The notes under the pieces are model-generated. The model searched no databases, was not told where the DNA came from, and saw only the letters and a program-made list of their open reading frames with translations. Shown in pieces: positions 50,007 through 58,642 of a stretch of DNA of 64,000 bases. Each line of letters begins with the position of its first letter. Position 1 is the first letter of the stretch. The stretch is from Dryobates pubescens. Lineage: Eukaryota; Chordata; Aves; Piciformes; Picidae. The translations under genes and the position numbers were made by a program. The stretch is from assembly GCF_014839835.1 (NCBI RefSeq), contig NC_071617.1, forward strand, positions 32,528,652-32,592,651, in the 5' to 3' direction.

Positions 50007-51845
50007 TCACTCTTTATAACAATAATAAACACAGTTATAGCTCTTTTCATCAAAAGACTGTCCTGTTTTCTTCACTGCTCTATTTCTAGGAATAGTTTTT
50101 AGTACTTTTTGTTTTCTGTTCTTCTTTAATGGGATTGCTTTTTCATCAGAGCAGCTTCTGTTTTTTAATGTGTTATTAGCTCTATTCCGAGGATGAGACT
50201 GATCTGCACTTTTCCATGGTGCTTTCCGCTTCTCTCCACAGCGCTTTACTCCCATCTTTCTTCCCATAAGGTTAGACTTGTTGAGCTTCAAAGCAACATG
50301 TACAGTCTCTGTATTCTGATCACATTTCTGTGGTGCTTTCCACTTCTCTCCGCAGTGCTTCGCTTCTGTCTTTCTTCCCGTAAGATCAGACTCCTTTTGC
50401 TTCAGAGGCTGATGTACAGCATCTGTATTCTCATCCGCACATTTCTGTGGTGCTTTCCACTTCTCTCCGCAGCGCTTCGCTTGTGTCTTTCTTCCCATAA
50501 GATCAGACTCCTTTTGCTTCAGAGGCTGATGTACAGCATCCGTATTCTCATCTGCACATTTCTGTGGTGCTTTCCGCTTCTCTCCGCAGCGCTTCGCTTG
50601 TGTCTTCGCTTGTGTCTTTCTTCCCATAAGATCAGACTCCTTTTGCATCAGAGGCTGATGTACAGCATCCGTATTCTCATCCGCACTTTTCAGTGGTGCT
50701 TTCCGCTTCTCTCCACAGCGCTTCGCTTGTGTCTTTCGTCCCGTAAGATCAGACTCCTTTTGCTTCAGAGGCTGATGTACAGCATCCGTATTCTCATCTG
50801 CACATTTCTGTGGCGCTTTCCGCTTCTCTCCGCCATGCTTTGCTTGTGTCTTTCTTTCTGTAAGACCAGACTCGTTTTGCATCAGAGGCTGATGTACAGC
50901 ATCTGTATTCTCATCCGCACTTTTCTGTGGTGCTTTCCGCTTCTCTCCGCAGCGCTTCGCTTGTGTCTTTCTTCCTGTAAGATCAGACTCGTTTTGCTTC
51001 AGAGGCTGATGTACAGCATCTGTATTCTCATCCGCACTTTTCTGTGGTGCTTTCCGCTTCTCTCCGCAGCGCTTCGCTTGTGTCTTTCTTCCCATAAGAT
51101 CAGACTCCTTTTGCTTCAGAGGCTGATGTACAGCATCTGTATTCTCATCCACACTTTCCTGTGGTGCTTTCCACTTCTCTGCACAGCACTTCGCTTGTGT
51201 CTTTCTTCCCGTAAGATCAGACTCATTTTGCATCAGAGGCTGATGTACAGCATCCGTATGCTCATCCGCACTTTTCTGTGGTGCTTTCCGCTTCTCTCCG
51301 CCGCGCTTCGCTTGTGTCTTTCTTCCCATAAGATCAGACTCTTTTTGCTTCAGAGGCTGATGTACAGCATCTGTATTCTCATCTGCACTTTTCTGTGGTG
51401 CTTTCCGCTTCTCTCCGCAGCGCTTCGCTTGTGTCTTTCTTCCCATAAGATCAGACTCATTTTGCATCAGAGGCTGATGTACAGCATCTGTATTCTCATC
51501 CACACTTTTCTGTGGTGCTTTCCACTTCTCTGCACAGCACTTCGCTTGTGTCTTTCTTCCCATAAGATCAGACTCATTTTGCATCAGAGGCTGATGTACA
51601 GCATCTGTATTCTCATCCGCACTTTTCTGTGGTGCTTTCCGCTTCTCTCCGCAGTGCTTCGCTTGTGTCTTTCTTCCCGTAAGATCAGACTCCTTTTGCT
51701 TCAGAGGCTGATGTACAGCATCTGTATTCTTATCTGCACTTTTCCGTGGTGCTTTCCACTTCTTTCCACAGCGCTTCACTCGTATCTTTCTTCCCATAAG
51801 ATTAGACTCGTTGAGTTTCAGAGCGAGATGTACAGCATCTGTATT
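50007..51845 (-). CDS. RBM34: RBM34 exon 10 (end of RRM2, tandem array, C-terminal tail)
   Basis: The acceptor is GCTATAG|AATAC. The exon stays open for 612 codons to TGA at 50007-50009. It begins [20 protein letters not shown], matching human [19 protein letters not shown], so unit 1 completes RRM2. Thirteen more copies of this segment follow in the same frame, then the tail NRKQKVLKT...YYCYKE. Because the array lies within one exon, ordinary exon skipping could not remove it without losing the end of RRM2. Confidence 0.9.
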   Translation of the reverse strand, partial: NTDAVHLALKLNESNLMGRKIRVKRCGKKWKAPRKSADKNTDAVHQPLKQKESDLTGRKTQAKHCGEKRKAPQKSADENTDAVHQPLMQNESDLMGRKTQAKCCAEKWKAPQKSVDENTDAVHQPLMQNESDLMGRKTQAKRCGEKRKAPQKSADENTDAVHQPLKQKESDLMGRKTQAKRGGEKRKAPQKSADEHTDAVHQPLMQNESDLTGRKTQAKCCAEKWKAPQESVDENTDAVHQPLKQKESDLMGRKTQAKRCGEKRKAPQKSADENTDAVHQPLKQNESDLTGRKTQAKRCGEKRKAPQKSADENTDAVHQPLMQNESGLTERKTQAKHGGEKRKAPQKCADENTDAVHQPLKQKESDLTGRKTQAKRCGEKRKAPLKSADENTDAVHQPLMQKESDLMGRKTQAKTQAKRCGEKRKAPQKCADENTDAVHQPLKQKESDLMGRKTQAKRCGEKWKAPQKCADENTDAVHQPLKQKESDLTGRKTEAKHCGEKWKAPQKCDQNTETVHVALKLNKSNLMGRKMGVKRCGEKRKAPWKSADQSHPRNRANNTLKNRSCSDEKAIPLKKNRKQKVLKTIPRNRAVKKTGQSFDEKSYNCVYYCYKE

Positions 51846-54800
51846 CTATAGCAACAGACAGTTTAAAAGCAGTGTGAGGAAACTGGGGCACAATACTTTT
51901 AGGCTGCAGGAAGCAAAGTAAGGAAGATGAAGCTGAGAGACTGCCATAAGAAAGAAGTCATACTGAATCCACAGTGCAGCCAGTAAGCAAACTATCTGCA
52001 GGAAAGAATTCCACTTGTAATTTGACATGTAAGAAATGGGAGACCATTGTAATTACACCGAGGAATTCTGCTGTCCCTCTTTCCCTTAAAGCTCATTTCT
52101 TCCATCAAAATGCTTTACAGCTTTTCTTTGTACACAACCTAAAATAGTTTGCTCGCTCTCTGCTTCCAGAGACCTGGTCTTCCAAACAGCTTTTAACACA
52201 CGTACCCTCTTCCCCTGTCAATGCTGCCCTTTAATGTTATAAACTACTACTATTAATAATGACAACAATAACAGCACTAATACTAACAAAGAATAATATA
52301 AACAAGCCCACACATTTAACATTTTTTAGAAATTTTAAATCCCAATTCGGATTTTGAAGGATTCCCAGCATCCTGAAGCACACCGTTCACACGTACCTCA
52401 AAGAGAACGTAGCCAAAGCCTTTACCCAAGCCAGTCTTTCTGTCTCTCACAATTCGCACTCCTACTACACCTCCACAGACAGAAAAGTGTTCTCGCACAG
52501 CATCGTCACTGATGTCTGCAGGCAAACACAATAACACATGCTTCTTCACTCAGACTCAGAGCTTTTGAAGCCTGGCACAAATCCAAAGATTTTCTGTTTA
52601 CCGATTTGGGTGTACTATTTTAATATTTACACAAATACCAGCGGTTCAGAAAAATGCCAGCAAGGTAACAATGCAGACTTTACAAAGGGCTGTTTGCTTT
52701 GACAGTTAATGATTCTCTAAAAGAGTACAATTAAATGACAAAAAAGAACAAAGACAAAGTCTAAAATAAACTTTTCACACAATTATATTTATTATTTGAA
52801 TGCAGTGGAAATGAAGATTTGTGCTACATTTTTGTATCTTTTTCTTGCGCTAGATTCTCTAAGAATCAATGTCGATGACAATGAGCTTGAGCTGGCATTT
52901 CTTGAAGTCTAATACTCATTACCTGAGCCATGAATTTTAGCTGAATCATGAAGGGACTTAAGTTTCCAATCACAGTTGCTATACCATTGTTCTGATGTGT
53001 AAGGCTTTCTCAGTCTCATGCCCATGCAAACAGACAAGTGCGATGGTAGCAACACAAAAATACAGGTTTATTCTCTTTTCTCTATAGCTTTACTTCATAC
53101 TATGGTAAACCTCCTCACACAGATATAACCCTATCTCTGCTAAGTGGAAACACTGAATTTACTAATACTGGGTTAGTTACAGCAATGGGACTCAAATATG
53201 CTGAGAAAAGACCTCAGCAGCTTGAGCCTTTTACAGAGTACTGCTAATGTCCAAACTGCTTTTTGTGCAAGATGTTTATTACTTGGAATTAGTTCATAAA
53301 CAAGTATCAGTACACATTTAACATAGTTTTGAAAGTATGGCCTATGCAGTCCAGTCATATTTATTTTAAACATACCAAGCAACAACCAGCTACAATAAAG
53401 AAAATTAATCTGCAGAACCTGCCCAAAATTTACAATGCCTTTAGGTGTTGCAGCTAAAAATAAAACTACTATTAAAAAAATTAATTCCGGCAAAAGACAT
53501 TTAGCTACCTAAACATCAATGAATACCACCCCCAATATCAACAGATTACATAAGTGTTAAGTAACAATGTATAACAATCCATTTCAGACTTACCATATGA
53601 GAGATTTCCCAAGAATATTGACCTTTTATTGTCATGCTAAAGAAAACAAGAAAGAAGACAGTTCTTTATTACAGGGGGGGAAAAAAGGCAGCAAACATAA
53701 AAGGGCTTTTCTAGTCACACATCTTACCTACCAAACTGCTTTTTGATGCGATGTCAACTCTGATGTGAAATCCACTAGCAATTTCTCGTCCATTTCTTTT
53801 GTAACCGAAAGCAAAAGGGGTTTCAAATTAAACAGGTTACTTAATTTGCAATGACACTGCATAGCATTACTCAAAAAGCTACTTACTTTTAAAATCTGAA
53901 AAATCATTTTATTGATTCAAGCAAAAGGGAGGAGGTAGTTTAAATTTACCTGTGAATCTACCTCTTCAATAGGGAATGGGGAAAAAACCTGAGACTTACT
54001 CCTTAAGAGCCTCAACAGCATCACATTCTTCCTCAAATACAACATAAGCATTAATGAACTTCGCATTAGGGTGCACTTTATTCCTGGAACATGAAAAAGA
54101 CACATACTGTTTTAACAATTCTCATGGTGTGCAATGCACAAGCACTTCTTGTTAAACACATTTATGCCTCTTGTTTTATCCACAGTAACAACTTAATTTT
54201 TCTTAAAGGTCAAGCTAGCCTACATCTTGTAAAGCCTATATGTGCAGCCTGATCAAGCTTCCTCAGCTCAGAAATGTATCCAAAGAAATTATGCTATTAG
54301 CATCTTCCTCCTTCCTAAAATATAAAGAAACACAACCAAAGGTAATAAATTACTGGTATACCAGGCAGATAATTACTTTTCACTTGTTGGAAAAACTTTA
54401 CATAGACAAAGGTAATTACAAAAGAAACACATAACTAAATAAAAATAATTATATAACGAAACAGGCAAATTCCAGCACTTAAATATTCTGCTGAGAAACA
54501 AAGCAAGAAATTCACAAGGAACCTACTTTATTGCTGCCAACTTTTTGGATAAAGTAGCTTCTGCTGGAACCTTTAAGATAAAAAGAGCTTTAGTTAAGTG
54601 GGCCTAGTATCAATTTATCTCAGATTTTTTTTTCCTGAAGACAAAGAACAATTCAAACAGGCACCATTCCCACCCAAAGCAATGTTGCCAGTACAGTGAG
54701 TAAATGATGGAAGTGGTTATTCCTACAGCTGATAGAAAGACCTCAGAATTGGATAGATTGCTTTGACTTCATCAGTTAAGTTACCTGAGTTCCAAGACTA

Positions 54801-57800
54801 TTACCTTCAAGTATTTTACAGAGCATGCTAACTTATAATCAAAGCATCTTTATTAATATGATTTAAAAATAGGTAAGCAATGCCTTAGCTAATGTGCAAT
54901 ATTAACAGCATTCTTCTTGCATACAGCTCTGATACTATTAGCTGCTGCTACAGGAAAAACAAAACCTAATGCAAGGAGAGATACACCCCTAGTGGTGCCT
55001 CTGTGGTAAAATCTCCAAGGCTTTCTCTAATGGCAAAAAATATACACCCAAGGCTGCTTCTGAATAAGAATAGAATAGAATAAACCAGGTTGGAAGAGAC
55101 CTTCAGGATCATGGCGTCCAATCCATCAACCAATCCAACCCACCTAATCAACTAAACCATGGCACCAAGCACCCCATCAAGTCTCCTGAACACCTCCAAT
55201 GACGGCGACTCCACCACCTCCCCGGGCAGCCCATTCCAATGGGCAATCACTCTCTCTGTGTAGAACTTCTTCCTAACATCCAGCCTAAACCTCCCCTGGT
55301 GCAGCCTGAGACTGTGTCCTCTTGTTCTGGTGCTGACTGCCTGGGAGAAGAGACCAACATCTGCCTGTCTACAACATCCCTTCAGGTAGTTGTAGAGAGC
55401 AACAAGGTCACCCTTGAGTCTCCTCTTCTCCAGGCTAAGCAGCCCCAGCTCCCTCAGTCTCTCCTCACAGGGCTGTGTTCCAAACCCCTCACCAACTTTG
55501 TTGCCCTTCTCTGGACTCGTTCCAGCAAGCCTTATGAATACTACCATTTAAGATCCAGAAATATCGTTATGTAACATTGAAAGAAACAACATACCAAAGA
55601 CCGGAACCGAACAGATTTTATTCGTCCATACTCCTTAAAAAGAGATTTCAGTGCCTAAACAAAAAATAGTACAAATATTGAATACATATTTGCATCCTGG
55701 TAATAAAAATTATTGTTGAACATTTATTAGTTAAGACTATTTTTAGACTATTTGCATGTTGCTTCCATTTCTATTAAAGGGCAACTAAAAATAAGCAAGT
55801 AGTTTGTAACTTTCTGTGTTTCTTGTGGCAGATTCTTAATCTTACAGATTGCCAAAATGTGTACCCCTTACCATGGAAGGAAATATAAACAATGTATTTT
55901 ATGCAACAATCTCATTCACATTCAAAATTAGAAGCAGATTAATTTTGTCACTGTAGTTCTCATTTCTTGGTGGGGTTTTTCCCCACACACACTAAAACAG
56001 AAACTAATCAATTCTACTAAATACAGACCAACTGCATCCACTGTTGTAGAAAGCCTAGCTCCACTAAAACAAAAAGAACGGCCTTTTGGTAACAAGCATT
56101 ATTTCTTACTTTCCCCAAAAGCAATTTTAGTCACAGTATGTGCCATTCCTCAGATGAAAATATTCTCTCAAACTAAGAACTGTTGTGTCAATTTTCAGTC
56201 CTTTTAGCTGACAGAATCCTCTCACATACCTGACGAGTACAGCTGACAGGCAGGTTTCCAACAAACACTGTTCTTCTGCCTACCGTTTCGTCGATCACCT
56301 TTTCCCCCTTTTTTTGTTTCGCAGTAGTGCCTTTATCTGAATTAACAACACGTCTGGTGATGGCATGAGAAGCACTTTTTCTTGGCTTTGCTTTGTTTTG
56401 AAACAGTTTTTCTTTCTCCTTTTCATCTGCCTGCACCAAAGTGCTCTCTCTTATCAGGAAAAAAAAAAAAAAAGTAAATTATAATTGATGGGAGAAAACA
56501 GAGTTTAGGTCAAAAAAAAAATCAAAGCTTCCAAGACAATTATTTTAACTTACATTTCAAATTATTACATTCAACACTGAATGTAATATTCTTTTGCTTG
56601 TTACGCATTAAACAAATAGATCTGACCATTCCATAAATGGAAAGCTATTTTCTGTCTCCGAGACGTTGCATTTGCTATTTAGTAGAAGTTCTAAAAGACA
56701 AATCCACAATTAAATAATTTGATATCCTCTACAATTGAAGGGGAGAAAAAAAAATATATCATCTTTGCACACTGAAACTAAGGAGAAATTTAATTCTTCC
56801 CAGTATCCAAGACAGATCCCAAAGGAGTTTTTAGTCTGATTATCTGTGTAGGAATAAATCTTTATTTATCCAAACTTGCCATAACAGCATGAAAAATAAA
56901 ACCTGAAGAGGCTTCCATAAAGCTACCAACACCAAAGCAACAAACAATTTTCACGGGTGCAGAAGATGCAACAAGATGCAGTGCCAGAGAGAGACCAATG
57001 TGTTAGCCTTGTGCTACTATCAGCCAGAGTTCACTATCCAAACATCATTATACAGAAACTAGTGCTTCCTGACTGCACTGACAGCATCTTGGTTTAATCT
57101 AGAGTATTTATGAGAACAGTGTAACAAAGTTTTGTGTGTCATGGTAGAGGGCAAGTGTTGGCAAGGAGAGCTAACTCTGCCTGGTACCTTGCTGCTGCTG
57201 AAACCACGTCTGCCCCTTGGGCTGCAGGTCTGATGGATAAAGCCAACTAGAGTTAGAAAGCATCACCCCCTGCAATGACCTGATAGCTCTCTATCAGGGA
57301 ATTGCACTCCATGGACCTAGAACTTCAGGAAGCTAGAACTATTTACTACCTGTAGCAAACAACAGAAATGTTTTACGGTATCCTTAAAAATAATCTTCTT
57401 AAGCATGAAGTTCAAGATGAACGGTGGAATGAAACTACTGCTTCACTGCACTCATGATTTCAGGATTAATCCAGATATTGTTTAAACAATACTATGAAAT
57501 AGTATCTCACCTGTTTGATAGTTCTTTCTCTGCTTTTGAAAGTTCATTCTTTCTGACTTTCTTTGGTTTTATAGGAGGTTCCTGTATGACAGATGAACTC
57601 TGGTCTTCTGCCACTTTCTCCACTTCTGTCCACTTTCTTTTCTTGTTTTCCTTAAAACAAACCAAAACTTCTAGAAACGCCCTACGGTTACTGTATAGAC
57701 ATTTATCTGGAGAGTCACTAACCAAAGCCAACAGCCCCAAGCAGTGGCGCCTCCCGAGCCCAGATCCGCCTGCCCGCCCGCCCACCCAGTCTCGCGTCCT

Positions 57801-58342
57801 TACGGCATCTCCAGCCCCGAGGGCAGAGGATCACGGGGGACACAACGCGCCGCAAAGCGCAACCGGCGGCCTCGCACGCCACCCATTTCCCCCTCGGCTC
57901 CCAGGAAGAATTACCCTGGCCTAACCGCGCCCTCGCGAAACCTCCTGTCCTCCCGCCCATCGCCCACGACCCTTATTTAGCGTTCCGCGGACACAAAGAC
58001 GCAAGGCAGGAGGGCACCCGCCCCCGCAGAGCCCACACAGCCCGTCTCGGCGGCAGGCCGAGGAGCAAGTGCGGCACTCACCCCCGTCACGGGCACCAGC
58101 GCCGGCGCGACGCCGGCAGCGGAGCAGCTGAAGAGGCGCGCGAGCGGCGCGTCAGGGGCCGCGTCGGGCCAAAGGCTGCCCGCCACCTGCCCCACCACGT
58201 ACTCCTCTGCGCCGCCCGCGCCCCCGCCGCCTCTTCCCCGCGCGCGGGGAGAGAGTGGCGGTGCTTCACCACGCGCCCTCTTCCCCGGTGGCGGCGGGCC
58301 CCGCGCCCCCCGCGTCTCCAAGCCGCGCTGCTTAGCCCCCAT
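50007..58342 (-). CDS. RBM34: RBM34, nucleolar RNA-binding motif protein 34, with expanded C-terminal array (ten exons)
   Basis: Ten minus-strand exons join in phase with GT-AG introns into 957 residues: 58082-58342, 57511-57650, 56230-56449, 55595-55654, 54527-54570, 54000-54083, 53732-53795, 53594-53636, 52397-52515 and 50007-51845. The N-terminus is low-complexity and holds the conserved [13 protein letters not shown] and LVPVTG region, followed by a Lys-rich segment. RRM1 spans about 193-291 (RNP2 TVFVGNL at 194-200, RNP1-like INAYVVF at 252-258). RRM2 spans about 296-372 (RNP2 SIFLGNL, RNP1 KGFGYVLF at 337-344). Residues 346-894 form 14 tandem units of about 39 aa derived from the end of RRM2. 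A basic tail of 63 aa follows ([15 protein letters not shown] resembles the human C-terminus). Human RBM34 is about 430 aa, so the excess is the array. RBM34 is the relative of yeast Nop12, a pre-60S ribosome factor. The start ATG at 58340-58342 has G at -3 and +4; an in-frame ATG lies 39 bp upstream. Confidence 0.93.
50199..51845 (-). repeat. RBM34: Coding minisatellite in RBM34: 14 tandem units of about 117 bp
   Basis: Unit starts on the minus strand are 51845, 51728, 51611, 51494, 51377, 51260, 51143, 51026, 50909, 50792, 50675, 50546, 50429 and 50315. Twelve units are exactly 117 bp. Unit 11 is 129 bp because TQAK is doubled, and unit 13 is 114 bp. All differences are multiples of three, so the frame is kept. 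Inner units begin NTDAVHQPL, have ESDL and GRKTQAK in the middle and end KAPQKSADE. Each carries about ten Lys/Arg against six Asp/Glu. The DNA units differ at only a few sites. Confidence 0.97.
52397..52515 (-). CDS. RBM34: RBM34 exon 9 (core of RRM2)
   Basis: This 119-bp exon encodes [17 protein letters not shown], then [12 protein letters not shown], then [11 protein letters not shown] with the RNP1 motif. It is very close to human [22 protein letters not shown]. The acceptor is TGCAG and the donor GAG|GTACGT. Confidence 0.96.
53594..53636 (-). CDS. RBM34: RBM34 exon 8 (start of RRM2)
   Basis: This 43-bp exon encodes [14 protein letters not shown], which holds the RNP2 motif of RRM2. The acceptor is TTTAG and the donor ATG|GTAAGT. 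Confidence 0.93.
53732..53795 (-). CDS. RBM34: RBM34 exon 7
   Basis: This 64-bp exon encodes [20 protein letters not shown], the last strand of RRM1 (human NGAQIADGFRIRVDLAS). The acceptor is CAAAAG and the donor TTTG|GTAGGT. Confidence 0.9.
54000..54083 (-). CDS. RBM34: RBM34 exon 6
   Basis: This 84-bp exon encodes [16 protein letters not shown], then [11 protein letters not shown], the RNP1-like strand and helix 2 of RRM1. The acceptor is TTCCAG and the donor GGA|GTAAGT. Confidence 0.92.
54527..54570 (-). CDS. RBM34: RBM34 exon 5
   Basis: This 44-bp exon encodes [14 protein letters not shown] plus two bases of a Lys codon, matching human [15 protein letters not shown]. It is the long RRM1 loop typical of the Nop12/RBM34 family. 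The donor is AAA|GTAGGT. Confidence 0.92.
55062..55531 (-). mobile_element. CR1 LINE 3' fragment in RBM34 intron 4
   Basis: The plus strand starts with the terminal AGAAT repeats (three copies) and GGTTGGAAGAGACCTTCAGG. It then has ACTCCACCACCTCCCCGGGC, CCTAAACCTCCCCTGGTGCA and GGTCACCCTTGAGTCTCCTC, and ends TTCTCTGGACTCGTTCCAGC. It is in the same strand sense as RBM34 and well preserved. It lies 60 bp from exon 4. Confidence 0.93.
55595..55654 (-). CDS. RBM34: RBM34 exon 4
   Basis: This 60-bp exon encodes [20 protein letters not shown], helix 1 and strand 2 of RRM1. It is close to human KLKSFFKEYGQIESVRFRSL. The acceptor is TTTAG and the donor TTTG|GTATGT. Confidence 0.93.
56230..56449 (-). 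CDS. RBM34: RBM34 exon 3 (start of RRM1)
   Basis: This 220-bp exon encodes [16 protein letters not shown], a basic stretch, then [16 protein letters not shown], which contains the RNP2 motif of RRM1. The acceptor is GATAAG; the neighbouring alternative AG would hit a stop. The donor is CAG|GTATGT. Confidence 0.93.
57511..57650 (-). CDS. RBM34: RBM34 exon 2
   Basis: This 140-bp exon encodes [17 protein letters not shown], then [20 protein letters not shown], a Lys-rich segment likely to serve as a nucleolar signal. The acceptor is TTTAAG and the donor CAG|GTGAGA, splitting an Arg codon with exon 3. Confidence 0.88.
58082..58342 (-). CDS. RBM34: RBM34 exon 1
   Basis: Encodes residues 1-87: [12 protein letters not shown], a Gly/Arg/Pro-rich stretch, then [14 protein letters not shown] and ALARLF-like sequence up to VPVTG. 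The last part matches the conserved N-terminal block of RBM34 (human LGQVASSLF and VYVPVPK). The donor is GGG|GTGAGT and the exon ends in phase 0. Confidence 0.88.
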
Positions 58343-58382
58343 GGCTCCTCGTGGCGTGACGGGAGCACACGCGGTGCGCATC

Positions 58383-58390
58383 ACTTCCGG
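58383..58390 (-). promoter_or_regulatory. RBM34: ETS/GABP motif in RBM34 promoter
   Basis: Reads CCGGAAGT on the minus strand, a full ETS consensus, about 40 bp upstream of the chosen start codon. This is a usual position for a TATA-less housekeeping promoter. Confidence 0.6.
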
Positions 58391-58642
58391 CGCGCGAGAC
58401 CAGCGCAGGCGGAGGGAGGGTGGAGCGAAGGGATGGTGATGGAAGGAGGGACGGGAAGGTGATGGAGGAACGGGGCTGTCGCCCTCGAGGGGCTGGACAC
58501 GGCGGAGGCGCCAGGCAGAACACCATGTCCGCTCCATCTCCCGCCGCTCGCCGGAAACCCGCCCCTCAACACGCAGAATACCGGCGGTGGTTGTTGCACG
58601 CGGCTTGGGCGAGGAGAAGCGTCTGGTAGGTTGTTTCATTTA

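Larger units (their letters stand above)
51846..58081 (-). other. RBM34: RBM34 introns 1-9
   Basis: Intron 1 is 57651-58081, 2 is 56450-57510, 3 is 55655-56229, 4 is 54571-55594, 5 is 54084-54526, 6 is 53796-53999, 7 is 53637-53731, 8 is 52516-53593 and 9 is 51846-52396. Only intron 4 holds a recognised mobile element, a CR1 fragment. Intron 2 has a 14-base A run (56460-56473) next to the exon 3 acceptor, which reads as poly-T in its pyrimidine tract. Confidence 0.85.
57700..58640. promoter_or_regulatory. RBM34: CpG island and promoter of RBM34
   Basis: A dense GC- and CpG-rich block covers exon 1, part of intron 1 and about 300 bp upstream. Base composition changes sharply on both sides. 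The next gene, ARID4B, runs in the same direction and ends about 2.8 kb upstream, so this promoter is not shared with a known divergent gene. Confidence 0.8.

Noticed and set aside
50193-51851. 552-codon open frame on the plus strand, antisense to RBM34 exon 10
   Set aside because: The 117-bp repeat unit is a multiple of three, so one stop-free frame on the opposite strand is repeated in every unit. The sense strand has splice sites and RBM34 homology; the antisense product is a Leu/Cys-rich repeat without known relatives.
58420-58629. Plus-strand frame starting at the RBM34 CpG island, possibly a divergent transcript
   Set aside because: Ends in a GTAGGT that could be a donor, but there is no second exon, family match or other support.
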